A stretch of DNA of 45,245 bases from JAZGER01 sp036480335 (GCA_036480335.1 JAZGGH010000140.1:1-45245); one strand, 5' to 3'; positions 32,064-41,418 are shown, counted from the stretch's first letter. Translations and numbers: made by a program. Notes: generated from the sequence alone by a model not told the origin.

Positions 32064-32990
32064 TCAATAATACTGATTTAAATCAGTATTTCGGTATAAA
32101 TGATAGCTGGCCGCTAGCCAGGCACCTGCCAGCCCGAGAATGGCGCTCACTGTAATGATGCTCAAAGAGGCGCTGACACTCAGTGGTGACAGGCTGAATG
32201 TACTTTGGTAGGTGCTGGATAAGTCTCGCACAGGGGTTTTGAGCAGCAGCCAGACCAGGCCGACTAAAATCCAGGCAAGCAGACCACCCAGCAAACCATA
32301 CCAGAATCCGCTGTACAGAAAGGGGCGGCGGATGAAGCCGGTAGTACCGCCAACCAGCCAGGTGATTTCAATTTCATCCTTACGGTTCTGGATTTCCAGA
32401 CGAATGGTGTTGCCAATCACCAGCAGTACACCCAGACCAAGAAGTGCTGCAAACAGGAATATACCGGTACGAGACAGATTGAGAATGGCATTGAATCGCT
32501 CAACCCAGTCTCTGTCGAGCTGTGTCATGTCAAGCTCGGGTAGACTGTTCAGCCAGTTCAACAGTTTGTTCAGTACCAGAGGGTCATCGCTGGTTATCTG
32601 GGGTTTCACTACAATGACATCGGGTAGTGGATTTTCATCAAGGATATCAAGCGCAGCGGAAAGGCTGGATTGTTGTTGTAATTCTTCCAGCGCCTGTGCG
32701 GATGAGATAATGTTGACCGAGAGGATATCCGCTCTATGTTCGAGTTGCTTTGCCAGTGTCTGTGTGGCGGTGGAATTGCTGCCGGGTTTCATATACAGGG
32801 ATATGGATGTATCACCATCCCAGTAGTCGCCAAGTTTCAACAGATTATCGGCTAGCAGGTAGAGGCTGGCTGGTAGAGCCAGAGCGATGGCAATAACGGT
32901 GATGGTCATCCAGGCAGCAATCGGGTTTGCTGTAATGCGGCCAAGGCTCTGTTGGCCAATCCGGACATGATGATTTAGCCAGGGACGCAT
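32064..32990 (-). CDS. ftsX: Cell division protein FtsX
   Basis: A 308-aa permease-like protein with an N-terminal helix (about 26-50), a periplasmic domain (about 60-165), and three C-terminal helices (about 178-200, 225-250, 275-297). SLGRITANPIAAWMTITVIAIAL is typical of FtsX. With FtsE it couples ATP hydrolysis to periplasmic cell-wall hydrolase activation at the septum. Its start shares a base with the ftsE stop. Confidence 0.95.
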   Translation of the reverse strand: MRPWLNHHVRIGQQSLGRITANPIAAWMTITVIAIALALPASLYLLADNLLKLGDYWDGDTSISLYMKPGSNSTATQTLAKQLEHRADILSVNIISSAQALEELQQQSSLSAALDILDENPLPDVIVVKPQITSDDPLVLNKLLNWLNSLPELDMTQLDRDWVERFNAILNLSRTGIFLFAALLGLGVLLVIGNTIRLEIQNRKDEIEITWLVGGTTGFIRRPFLYSGFWYGLLGGLLAWILVGLVWLLLKTPVRDLSSTYQSTFSLSPLSVSASLSIITVSAILGLAGAWLAASYHLYRNTDLNQYY

Positions 32991-33640
32991 TAAACCAGTT
33001 GCCCCTGTTGTAAGGTCAATGCCGGATAAGGCAGACGCGAAATCATCTGCAGATCATGGCTGGCAATGATGACTGTGACGCCTACCTGATTGAATTGACT
33101 GAACAGGCTTATTACTTCTGCAGACATTTCAGGATCGAGATTGCCGGTGGGTTCATCAGCGAGTAACAGTTTAGGTTTGTTGACAATGGCGCGAGCAATA
33201 CCTACTCGTTGTTGTTCGCCTCCCGACAGTGTGATCGGGTTACGCCGTTCTTTGCTGAGCAGGCCAACCTTGTTGAGTGCGGCGCGAACGCGTCGTCCAA
33301 GGTCGCGGTGTGAGTAGCCGCAGACAATCAGTGGCAGGGCTACATTGTCAAACACGGTGCGGTCAAACAGGAGTTGATTATTCTGGAATGTCATGCCGAT
33401 TTTACGGCGAATATAGGGAATGTTACGGTGTTTCGCCTTGTTCAGGTTTTCCCCATCCAGATAGACATTGCCACGTGAAGCGGTTTCGATCAGCGCGATA
33501 AGTTTAAGCAGGGTACTTTTGCCGGCGCCTGAATGGCCAGTCAGGAATACCATCTGGCCGCTGTTGATCTGCAGGTTTATGTTGAGAAGCGCATCCATAC
33601 CACCAGGATAGCGTTTACTGACATGTTCAAAATTTATCAT
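32990..33640 (-). CDS. ftsE: Cell division ATP-binding protein FtsE
   Basis: A 216-aa ABC ATPase: Walker A GHSGAGKST at about 36-44, signature LSGGEQQRVGIAR, Walker B KLLLADEPTGNLD, H-loop ASHD. The N-terminus MINFEHVSKRYPGGMDALL is typical of FtsE. It lies between ftsY and ftsX in the usual cluster. Confidence 0.97.
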   Translation of the reverse strand: MINFEHVSKRYPGGMDALLNINLQINSGQMVFLTGHSGAGKSTLLKLIALIETASRGNVYLDGENLNKAKHRNIPYIRRKIGMTFQNNQLLFDRTVFDNVALPLIVCGYSHRDLGRRVRAALNKVGLLSKERRNPITLSGGEQQRVGIARAIVNKPKLLLADEPTGNLDPEMSAEVISLFSQFNQVGVTVIIASHDLQMISRLPYPALTLQQGQLV

Positions 33641-33710
33641 TTAAACCCTGTCGTTCCGGATGGAGCCAGTGTTGCTCAATTTCAGATATTTCGGATCTAT
33701 CAACACCTGG

Positions 33711-34694
33711 TCAGCTCTGGTTTTCCGTGATATCAAAAAGTGCGTTAATGAATGTTTCAGCATTAAACGGCTGCAGATCATCAATCGACTCACCAACACC
33801 AATAAAACGAATCGGGATGCTCCTTTGTTTGGCCATTGCAAACAGAACACCGCCTTTTGCTGTGCCATCAAGTTTTGTCAGTGCGACGCCTGTCAGGCCG
33901 ATGGCTTCATCGAACTGCTGTGCCTGGTTGAGAGCATTTTGACCGGTGCCGCCATCGACGACTAACAGTGCTTCGTGGGGCGCATCCGGATCGATTTTCC
34001 GCATTACACGGACAATTTTTATCAATTCTTCCATCAGGTTTGTCTGGGTATGCAGGCGCCCGGCTGTATCGGCGATCAAAACATCAATGCCGCGAGCTGT
34101 GGCTGCTTCAATCGCATCATAAATGACTGAGGCGGCATCTGACCCCTGTTGTTGGGCGATCACGGGAATGTTATTGCGTTCGCCCCATACCTGTAGTTGT
34201 TCAACGGCCGCTGCACGAAAGGTATCGCCGGCTGCCAGCATGACTTTTTTTCCCTGTTGCTGCAGATGGTGGGCAATTTTGCCAATGGTTGTGGTTTTGC
34301 CAACGCCATTAATGCCAACCACCAGTATCACGAAGGGTTTGCTGGATTCGGGTATTTCCAGAGGTTGCGATACAGGCTCAAGTAGCTGTTGCATGTCCTC
34401 TTTCAGGGCGGCTATGAGTGCATCCGCATCATTTAATTGTTTGCGGGCAATCCGGTTTGTCAGGTCATCAATAATGCTACGTGTGGCATCAACGCCAACA
34501 TCGGCAATCAGTAATTGGGTTTCCAGTTCTTCCAGCAGGTCGTCATCAATCTGTTTGCTACCCAGCACTAGTTCAGTGATGCCTTCAGTCAGATTTGTGC
34601 GACTTTTTGATAATCCTGATTTGAGACGATCGAAGAAACCGGTTTTTTTCTCCTGTGTCTGCGATGATTTTTTGTTTTTTCCGAAACCAAACAT
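33711..34694 (-). CDS. ftsY: Signal recognition particle receptor FtsY
   Basis: A 327-aa SRP-type GTPase that receives ribosome-SRP complexes at the membrane. It has the NG domain with G1 GINGVGKTTTIGKIA, FRAAAVEQLQVW, DTAGRLHTQ (G3) and TKLDGTAKGG (G4). The acidic N-terminal A domain of the E. coli protein is reduced to about 20 residues (FGKNKKSSQTQEKKTGFFDR). First gene of ftsY-ftsE-ftsX. Confidence 0.97.
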   Translation of the reverse strand: MFGFGKNKKSSQTQEKKTGFFDRLKSGLSKSRTNLTEGITELVLGSKQIDDDLLEELETQLLIADVGVDATRSIIDDLTNRIARKQLNDADALIAALKEDMQQLLEPVSQPLEIPESSKPFVILVVGINGVGKTTTIGKIAHHLQQQGKKVMLAAGDTFRAAAVEQLQVWGERNNIPVIAQQQGSDAASVIYDAIEAATARGIDVLIADTAGRLHTQTNLMEELIKIVRVMRKIDPDAPHEALLVVDGGTGQNALNQAQQFDEAIGLTGVALTKLDGTAKGGVLFAMAKQRSIPIRFIGVGESIDDLQPFNAETFINALFDITENQS

Positions 34695-34763
34695 ATCTGC
34701 ATCTGTCTTATTGAATTCGCGTATCCTATCATCCCATGACAGAAAGGGTAACTTAATGGAAGG

Positions 34764-34909
34764 CTGAATCAGTCATGATCATTTTCTGCGGGTTAAAATG
34801 TTCTGTAACTTCCACGAAATTCGCCGCAATAGCTTGCTATTACGACTCACTTCGTGAAACTTACAGAACATTTTTCCTGCGCAGAAATTTGACCAGACTG
34901 AATCAGACC
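34764..34909. repeat. Large imperfect palindrome between ftsY and the M16 pair (MITE-like)
   Basis: The core arms 34795-34818 and 34851-34874 match at 22 of 24 positions (AAAATGTTCTGTAA...CACGAA against its complement). The centre forms AATAGC-TT-GCTATT (34828-34841). The complementarity extends outward with gaps through TTCTGCG (34784-34790, partner near 34879-34885) to CTGAATCAG (34764-34772) and its near-complement CTGAATCAG (34898-34906). No ORF is inside. It could be a miniature inverted-repeat element or a structured RNA. Confidence 0.75.
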
Positions 34910-34938
34910 TCCCTTATCTAGACACGTTGGAGAAAAGA

Positions 34939-36327
34939 ATGCAAAAAGGAAAGTCCATACATTGGCTGTTTATTGGCCTGGTGTTATGTGTTTCAGCGAT
35001 ATCAGTACAGGCGGACGATGGTTCGGTACATGAATATACACTCAAAAATGGTCTGAAACTGATTGTGAAAGAAGACCATCGGGCACCGGTAATGGTATCG
35101 CAGGTTTGGTATAAGGTCGGTTCGAGCTACGAGCATGATGGCATTACCGGCTTGTCACATGTGCTCGAACATATGATGTTCAAGGGCACGACCGCACATC
35201 CTGCCGGTGAGTTTTCGCGCATCATTTCAGAAAATGGTGGCCGTGAAAATGCTTTTACCAGCCGTGATTACACCGCCTATTTCCAGACCATGGAAAAAAG
35301 TCGTCTGCCAGTCAGTTTTGAGCTGGAAGCTGACCGTATGCGGAATTTGCTGATTCCGGAAGAAGAATTTCAGAAAGAAGTCCGCGTAGTCATGGAAGAA
35401 CGCCGTATGCGCACTGAGGATAATCCGCAAGCACTTTTATATGAACAGTTCAATGCCATGGCGTTCATGAGCAGCCCTTCGCGTATCCCGATTATTGGCT
35501 GGATGGATGATCTGGAAAACATGCAGGTTGCAGACCTGCGCGCCTGGTACCAGCAATGGTATGCGCCGAATAATGCCACTGTTGTTGTGGTCGGCGATGT
35601 TGATCCCGACTTTGTGCTGACCCAGGCAAAGAAATATTTTGCTGACCTGAAGCCGATGGAGATTACGCCGCCCAAGCCACGCAGGGAAGTCCGCCAACGT
35701 GGTACCCGCTATCTTACAGTGGAAGCTCCGGCTGAACTGCCTTTCCTTATTATGGGGTATAAAACGCCAATATTGCTCACTGCTGAGGAAAGTTGGGAGC
35801 CTTATGCGCTGGATGTGCTTGCAGGGATGCTGGATGGCGGTGACAGTGCGCGTCTTTCCAGTCAGCTTGTCAGAGGGCAACAGGTGGCTGCCAGTGCAGG
35901 TGCCGGTTATGACCTGCACGATCGACTCGATGGCCTGTTCCTGATGGAAGGTACACCGGCCAATGGTCACAGCATTGATGAATTGAAAACGGCCTTGCTG
36001 GAACAGATTAAACAGTTGCAGGAAAAAGCAGTAACCGCAGAAGAGCTGTCTCGCATCAAGGCACAGATTCGCGCGACTGAAGTGTATCAGCGCGATTCGG
36101 TTTTTTACCAGGCTATGCAGATTGGTACTCTGGAAACTGTCGGTATAGGCTGGAAAGAGCTGGATAATTACATGCAACAGGTACAGAAGGTCACTGCTGA
36201 ACAGGTACAGTCAGTGGCAAAAAAATACCTGTTGCATGATCAGTTGACAATTGCCGAACTCAAGCCTCTACCCATCGATTCAGAGAATCCTCCCCGCAGT
36301 TCTGCTGGAGGTTCACATGCACACTAA
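34939..36327 (+). CDS. Exported M16 family zinc peptidase (catalytic partner)
   Basis: A 462-aa pitrilysin/processing-peptidase-like protein. Start ATG 34939 (after GGAGAAAAGA) gives a signal peptide ending near SVQA-DDG at residue 26. The zinc motif HxxEH is HVLEH (His74, Glu77, His78), with the more distal Glu in RVVMEERRMR. The R/Y-containing C-terminal M16 domain follows. A TTG at 34927 is a less likely start. It overlaps the next M16 gene, as in the common two-subunit arrangement. It probably degrades peptides in the periplasm; the substrate is unknown. Confidence 0.93.
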   Translation: MQKGKSIHWLFIGLVLCVSAISVQADDGSVHEYTLKNGLKLIVKEDHRAPVMVSQVWYKVGSSYEHDGITGLSHVLEHMMFKGTTAHPAGEFSRIISENGGRENAFTSRDYTAYFQTMEKSRLPVSFELEADRMRNLLIPEEEFQKEVRVVMEERRMRTEDNPQALLYEQFNAMAFMSSPSRIPIIGWMDDLENMQVADLRAWYQQWYAPNNATVVVVGDVDPDFVLTQAKKYFADLKPMEITPPKPRREVRQRGTRYLTVEAPAELPFLIMGYKTPILLTAEESWEPYALDVLAGMLDGGDSARLSSQLVRGQQVAASAGAGYDLHDRLDGLFLMEGTPANGHSIDELKTALLEQIKQLQEKAVTAEELSRIKAQIRATEVYQRDSVFYQAMQIGTLETVGIGWKELDNYMQQVQKVTAEQVQSVAKKYLLHDQLTIAELKPLPIDSENPPRSSAGGSHAH

Positions 36328-37630
36328 TAAAGGTTTTACCATGCTGAAACATTTGTCGCTTTTCTTCTTTGTATTTGTTAGTTCTGTGCAGGCTTCGCCA
36401 CAAATCCAGCAATGGGAAACAAAAAATGGCGCTCGCGTGCTGTTTGTCGAAGCGCATGATTTACCTATGCTGGATATCAATGTGGTATTCGATGCAGGCA
36501 GTGCCAGAGATGATGGAGCGGAAGGGCTAGCCAGTTTAACGAATGCTTTGCTGACACAGGGTGCGGCAGGTCTTTCTGCTGATCAGATTGCCATCGCTAT
36601 GGAAGACCGTGGTGCTGAGCTAAGCAGCAGTGTGGGTGATGATATGGCAACATTATCGTTGCGCAGTCTGAAAGATGATGTGCTGTTGCAACCCGCGCTT
36701 GAGCTGTTTGCAAAGGTGATTGCCAAACCGGATTTTCCGAAGGGCGATTTTGAACGTGAACAACAGCGCATGATTACCTCGGCTCGCTATCGCAAACAAA
36801 AACCAGGATCCATCGCCAGTGAGCAGTTCAGTCGGCTGATTTATGCTGATCATCCTTACGCCTCTGTTTCTGGTGGTACTGAAGAAACACTGGCTACTAT
36901 CACAACTAAACAGGTGCAGAATTTTTATGCAGCGCATTACACAGCAAGTAACGCACTGATTGCTATTGTTGGCGATCTAACCAAAGCACAGGCGCTGGTT
37001 ATCAGTGAAAACCTGGTTGCCGGGCTTTCACGCGGCAGTGCATTATCGGCATTACCAAAAGTCAGCGACTTGCTGGCAGCAAAGCAGGTTGTTCTAAAAC
37101 ATCCTGCAACCCAGACGCATATATTAATGGGAGAACCAGGTAACTATCGGGGTGATCCGGATTATTTTTCTCTCTATGTAGGTAACTTTATTCTCGGTGG
37201 CAGTGGTCTGGTTTCACGGATTAGCGAGGAAGTGCGTGAGAAACGCGGTTTGTCATACAGTGCATATAGTTATTTCTCACCACTCAAGCGCAAAGGTATT
37301 TTTACACTGGGTTTGCAGACTAAAAATGAAAACCGTGATGAAGCGCTCAGCGTATTGAAGCAAACCCTGAATGACTTTGTCGACAAAGGGCCAACTGAGA
37401 AAGAACTGCTGTTGGCAAAGAAGAATATAACCGGTGGCTTCCCGATCAGAATTTCGAGTAATGGTAAGATTATTGGTTATCTGGCAGTGATTGGTTTTTA
37501 TAATTTGCCGCTGGATTATCTGGATGCCTTTAATCAGAAAATTGAATCAGTGACTGTCGATCAGATCAAGGATGCATTTAAACGCCGGGTTCACCCGGAT
37601 AAAATGATCACCGTGATAGTTGGGGGGTAA
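36317..37630 (+). CDS. Exported M16 family protein lacking the zinc motif (non-catalytic partner)
   Basis: A 437-aa M16-fold protein. Where the partner has HVLEH this one has EGLASLTNALL, so the zinc ligands are missing. The C-terminal substrate-binding motif EEVREKRGLSYSAYSYFSP is kept (R and Y). ATG 36317 has GGAGG five bases upstream and overlaps the previous stop; ATG 36341 is an alternative. A signal peptide (LSLFFFVFVSSVQA) ends before SPQIQQW. Such pairs form heterodimers in which only one subunit is catalytic. Confidence 0.92.
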   Translation: MHTNKGFTMLKHLSLFFFVFVSSVQASPQIQQWETKNGARVLFVEAHDLPMLDINVVFDAGSARDDGAEGLASLTNALLTQGAAGLSADQIAIAMEDRGAELSSSVGDDMATLSLRSLKDDVLLQPALELFAKVIAKPDFPKGDFEREQQRMITSARYRKQKPGSIASEQFSRLIYADHPYASVSGGTEETLATITTKQVQNFYAAHYTASNALIAIVGDLTKAQALVISENLVAGLSRGSALSALPKVSDLLAAKQVVLKHPATQTHILMGEPGNYRGDPDYFSLYVGNFILGGSGLVSRISEEVREKRGLSYSAYSYFSPLKRKGIFTLGLQTKNENRDEALSVLKQTLNDFVDKGPTEKELLLAKKNITGGFPIRISSNGKIIGYLAVIGFYNLPLDYLDAFNQKIESVTVDQIKDAFKRRVHPDKMITVIVGG

Positions 37631-37685
37631 TCAGGCTAAATAACCTGAACGTTGCGTGTCTCTGGCGTTCGGGTATCCAGCTTTG

Positions 37686-39140
37686 CTATGGCGTAGCCAC
37701 CTCGGTTCCAGTCATGTCTGCTTCGTTCAGCATTTGGGCCTGATGGCGACAGCGATACTCAACCAGCGCAATATCATCTGAAGGACTGGCGTTGCCGACA
37801 AAATCCGTGATGCTCTGGCGAATATTTGCCAGATTTCCTGAGTCGTCTTCGGCAGGCTGCTGGATGATGTCTTTCAGACCTTCTATTCCCAGCATTTCTC
37901 CCTGATCATTCTCAGCCTCGGTAGCACCATCGGAATAGATGTAATAAGTGCTGCCAGGTGTTGCATCAAATGTCATGACATCTGCTTTTGTGTAATCCAT
38001 TTCGGCAACACCCAATGGCAGATGACTGGAAGATACCGTTGACGAAATCGTACCTTGTTTGTTGGTGATCAGAACATCCGGAAGCCCACCATTCCAGAAA
38101 CTGATGCTGGCTTTCTGGTGATCGACTTTCATAATAACCGCACAGCAAAAATAGCCGACAGGCAGTAGCGTGTTTAATTTGCGGTTTAATTCATCGGCTA
38201 TCAGGTGCACTGGCAAGCCTTTGTTCGCCATAGCCATGAAGGTTGTCGATGTTGGTACGGCGCCAAGTGCGGCAGGCAGGCCGTGTCCGGTGAAATCACC
38301 TAACAATATATAATCTTCGCCGTTTGGGCCCTGGGTAACTTGCACCAGATCACCGGAAAAAGACATCATCGGTTTAATCCAGAAATGGCAATGTTCCAGT
38401 AAGTTTTCTGATTGTCTCGTTAACTGATCAAATACGTGCCTGGCAACTTCTTCCTCTTCATCAATGATACCCTGCTTGGCATGCAACGCGTCATTGACGT
38501 TCTGCAATTTTGCATTCGTTTTCTGTATATCAGCTATCAGGTTTTCGACTTCCCTTTTTGACCAAAGGGAGGTTATCAGACTGCTTTCAAGTCGTTTCGA
38601 TGCGGTTAACAAGAGTGGAGTAACCAGCAGATAAGCGACTCCGATATAGATTCCCTGGAGGTTTGTGCTAGTGAACAACAAGCTCATGCTGCCAGGAATT
38701 ACGACAGAAAATAAATAAATATAGTAAACACTGGCAACAGAAGATAGTGAAGGCATGGCCACAGTTATAATGATAGCCAAAGCCAATACTGGAAGAATGG
38801 ATGAAATCTCTCCCTGGTGCGGGATCAAGAGCGGCAGCATGCCCCAGCTAATGGCAGCAAGAGAAGCCAGCAGAGTGTATTGTTTTAGTGTTTTTTCGGG
38901 GTTGTGTTCAATTTTCTCAGGGTTGTTGTATTTGCGCAGGAAGAAGATGCGCGAGACGCCCAGACCGCCAAGTACAAGTACCCATGCCAGTAGGGAAAAA
39001 CTAAATAAGCCCTGTAATGATAACAGCAGGAAAACAACAAGGGCACCAACACTGGATGTAACGGCACCAGCCACACCCTGTGAAAATAAAAATACGATGC
39101 GATCCAGGCGTGTTGCCCGCTGCTTGCTCTCAAAGTCCAT
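37686..39140 (-). CDS. Membrane-bound SpoIIE/PP2C-type serine phosphatase
   Basis: A 484-aa protein. Residues about 20-185 hold six hydrophobic segments, then a coiled-coil linker (KREVENLIADIQKTNAKLQNVNDAL region, about 190-230). The C-terminal half is a SpoIIE phosphatase domain with metal-binding Asp residues in FSGDLVQV, LLGDFTGHGLPAALG and YIYSDGATEAEN, ending ASPSDDIALVEYR. Such RsbU-like proteins usually dephosphorylate an anti-anti-sigma (STAS) partner. No STAS or anti-sigma gene is adjacent, so the pathway is unknown. AAGG precedes the ATG. Confidence 0.88.
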   Translation of the reverse strand: MDFESKQRATRLDRIVFLFSQGVAGAVTSSVGALVVFLLLSLQGLFSFSLLAWVLVLGGLGVSRIFFLRKYNNPEKIEHNPEKTLKQYTLLASLAAISWGMLPLLIPHQGEISSILPVLALAIIITVAMPSLSSVASVYYIYLFSVVIPGSMSLLFTSTNLQGIYIGVAYLLVTPLLLTASKRLESSLITSLWSKREVENLIADIQKTNAKLQNVNDALHAKQGIIDEEEEVARHVFDQLTRQSENLLEHCHFWIKPMMSFSGDLVQVTQGPNGEDYILLGDFTGHGLPAALGAVPTSTTFMAMANKGLPVHLIADELNRKLNTLLPVGYFCCAVIMKVDHQKASISFWNGGLPDVLITNKQGTISSTVSSSHLPLGVAEMDYTKADVMTFDATPGSTYYIYSDGATEAENDQGEMLGIEGLKDIIQQPAEDDSGNLANIRQSITDFVGNASPSDDIALVEYRCRHQAQMLNEADMTGTEVATP

Positions 39141-39316
39141 GCCTTATTATTGGTAGCTATGGCTATATCTTAATAGCGGAAATGTAACATTTGTAATACT
39201 TTTGTTTGGCGCATTTATAAGCTGCTGAATATAAAGCGACTTCTTGAGATTGAACAAGCTCTAAAAACAGCCGGGTTCCCCCTGGCGATAAAATCCTGGT
39301 CCTGATGCAATCCCGG

Positions 39317-39838
39317 CTAGCCGACAGATCGACGCCGGTATGTTGTTGCATGACATTTCGGACAGGGCGGAATTTTTCCAGCTTTGAGAAAATGTAAAGC
39401 TTCACCGCATTCTGTACAGACAAGACTGCCAGGGCCAGTGACTTCACCGGTGCGATAATCCAGAGGTTTCTGTACGCTGCTTTTCAAATTGAGCAGTTCC
39501 AGTGTGGTTTTATCGGCCACTTTAAGAAACATGTCGAGCAGGCTTTCCTCAACGAGGTGTGTTTCAAATCCCAGCCATTCTTTCAAATCTGTGCCTGTTT
39601 CAGACATGAAATCAACGGCATCTTCCAGATCACGTTTCAGATAGGCTGAGAGCTTATCTGCATCTTCACGTGAAACTTCTCTAAGTTCTATGGATTTTTC
39701 TTTGGCCTCATCAATTAGCTCATGCAATACTTCGGCTGTTTTAGTTTCCGCTGTGTGAAACGCGGAACTCGCACGTTCGAAGATTTTTTCATAGATTTCG
39801 CCAAGTGCGTCTAAAGGGCTTTGGTCGTGTTTGTTCAT
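39317..39838 (-). CDS. DUF1451 zinc-ribbon protein
   Basis: A 173-aa protein. About 1-120 is charged and helical (ELIDEAKEKSIELREVSRED). The C-terminus has YRTGEVTGPGSLVCTECGEALHF and PPCPKCHATTYRR, i.e. CxxC...CxxC, the zinc ribbon typical of DUF1451. The function is unknown. A strong GAGGGGATCAAC precedes the ATG. It lies 176 bases upstream of the phosphatase gene on the same strand. Confidence 0.9.
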   Translation of the reverse strand: MNKHDQSPLDALGEIYEKIFERASSAFHTAETKTAEVLHELIDEAKEKSIELREVSREDADKLSAYLKRDLEDAVDFMSETGTDLKEWLGFETHLVEESLLDMFLKVADKTTLELLNLKSSVQKPLDYRTGEVTGPGSLVCTECGEALHFLKAGKIPPCPKCHATTYRRRSVG

Positions 39839-39877
39839 GTTGATCCCCTCGGTAATTAAGAATCGTCATATACTATT

Positions 39878-40022
39878 CTAGCAGGCTGTTGAAAACCCTC
39901 ATGCGGCACAATCCTGCGTTAAAAATCGGCTCAAAATGCTCATGTACTGCGTGTACACTGCGCTTTTTCGCCAATTTTGCCTTGTCTTGCGCTCGCCTGA
40001 GACTTTTTCAACAACCTGCTAG
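39878..40022. repeat. 145-bp MITE-like element with terminal inverted repeats
   Basis: The left end CTAGCAGGCTGTTGAAAA (39878-39895) and the right end TTTTTCAACAACCTGCTAG (40004-40022) are inverted repeats with one mismatch in the first 18 positions. The interior includes GTAC-TGC-GTGTAC and no ORF. It lies between the divergent DUF1451 and amidohydrolase genes. Partial copies of the terminal sequence occur at 42122-42132 and 45123-45137. I recall similar ends in gammaproteobacterial repeats but cannot name the family. Confidence 0.85.
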
Positions 40023-40161
40023 ACTTTATCATAAGCACTCGCCAAGTATGTAATGGGTCATTATTGACACTATACGCTCTACGGTGAGATACGTTTTGAT
40101 CTGTGTCATTCCTGAACGTCTGAATGCGCATAATCCACGTTCGGATGTGTATACTTGCGAG

Positions 40162-41265
40162 ATGCTCATTCGACTGACTAAATTCCTTTCGGGCACGGTG
40201 ATCATCTTGTCCTTTATCTTGCTGGCAGTATTCGCAGTGCGCTGGTTACTGTTCAATGGAGTGGCCGAGGCTACTGTTTTGCCTGATAAACCTGTCGTTG
40301 ATATGCATGTGCATATTGCCGGGCTTGGTTATGGTAATAGTGGTTGTTTTATTTCGGATGATCTGAAAAAAGGCTATAAGTTTAACTATTATTTGAATGC
40401 ATTCGGTGTCACCACAGAAGAAATGGCAGTAGCAGGGGACCAGATTGTTGTGCAGCGTGTTGCTGAAGGTATCAGGGACTCTGTACGGGTAAGCGCTGCG
40501 ATCATACTGGCAATGGATGGTGTCATAGATATCAATGGCAAGTTGGATAAAGCCAGAACGCAGGTATATATCCCCAATGATTTTGTCGCAGAACAGACGG
40601 CTAAATATTCCGAGTTGTTTTTTGGTGCGAGCATTAACCCGTATCGAAAAGATGCTTTGGAACGTCTGGAAAAAGTAAAGCGGCAGGGCGCAAAACTGAT
40701 CAAATGGATACCTAATATCCAGCATATCGATCCGGCTGACCGTAAAATTATTCCGTTCTACCAGAAAATGAAAGCGTTGGGACTGCCGCTGTTGAGCCAT
40801 GCCGGGCAGGAGCGTTCATTTGGTTCCGCTAATGATGCGTATGGCGATCCTGCTCGCCTGGACTTGCCTCTGTCACTGGGCGTGATTGTGATTGCCGCGC
40901 ACATGGCAACCACTGGTGAGACAGACGATGAAATGAATGATCAGCGATTGCTGCCTTTGCTGGACACCTACCCGAACCTGTACAGCGAAATTTCCAGTCT
41001 TACACAGCTCAACAAACTTGGCTATCTGGACAAAGCTCTCAAGCAGCCAAAGGCAAAAGGTCGTTTGCTCTATGGCAGCGATTACCCACTGACCAATATG
41101 GTGCTGGTATCCCCCTGGTATTTTCCGTTGACTCTGAGCCTTCAACAAATGTGGGAAATCAGTCATATCAACAATCCCTGGGATCGTGATGTAGCCCTGA
41201 AGCAGGCTTTGGGCGTGCCGGCAGAAGTATTTGCTCGCAGTGCGGAGCTATTCGGGATTCAGTAA
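40162..41265 (+). CDS. Membrane-anchored amidohydrolase (amidohydrolase_2-type TIM barrel)
   Basis: From ATG 40162 it is 367 aa with an N-terminal hydrophobic segment (about 5-30, uncleaved anchor or signal). The metal-dependent hydrolase motifs are VVDMHVHI (HxH), a candidate metal-bridging Lys in KLIKWIPN, LSHAGQE, AAHMATTG and GSDYPL. This order fits PF04909-type enzymes. The substrate is unknown. A GTG at 40084 in frame is an alternative start but would add residues unlike a signal sequence. The MITE-like element ends about 140 bases upstream. Confidence 0.82.
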   Translation: MLIRLTKFLSGTVIILSFILLAVFAVRWLLFNGVAEATVLPDKPVVDMHVHIAGLGYGNSGCFISDDLKKGYKFNYYLNAFGVTTEEMAVAGDQIVVQRVAEGIRDSVRVSAAIILAMDGVIDINGKLDKARTQVYIPNDFVAEQTAKYSELFFGASINPYRKDALERLEKVKRQGAKLIKWIPNIQHIDPADRKIIPFYQKMKALGLPLLSHAGQERSFGSANDAYGDPARLDLPLSLGVIVIAAHMATTGETDDEMNDQRLLPLLDTYPNLYSEISSLTQLNKLGYLDKALKQPKAKGRLLYGSDYPLTNMVLVSPWYFPLTLSLQQMWEISHINNPWDRDVALKQALGVPAEVFARSAELFGIQ

Positions 41266-41418
41266 ATATGTATGTGATAGTCATCAAGCTTGTGCCTTGA
41301 TCAGAGAAGCTTGTGCTAGATGTATCTCAATTTCGGGTTGCCTGGGTATGGAATGCTTACTCAGCTAACTGATTAGAGCAGGGTTGTTTGTTGGGTTTCT
41401 GAACGGAGAGGCTGAATT
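41266..41418. other. Intergenic region after the amidohydrolase gene
   Basis: No gene seen. AAGCTTGTGC occurs twice as a direct repeat (41286-41295 and 41307-41316, 21 bases apart). GGAGAG before 41419 is the ribosome-binding site of the following pseudogene. Confidence 0.5.

Noticed and set aside
32212..32826. Plus-strand frame opposite ftsX
   Set aside because: Ser/Arg-rich translation antisense to ftsX with no family-like sequence.
34123..34767. Open frame on the plus strand opposite ftsY
   Set aside because: Low-complexity Ser-rich translation (long SSSS runs) antisense to a conserved GTPase; a shadow frame.
37631..37685. ACCTGAACG/CGTTCGGGT stem between the convergent M16 and phosphatase genes
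   Set aside because: A stem of nine pairs with one mismatch, a 14-base loop and no T-run; too weak to call a terminator.
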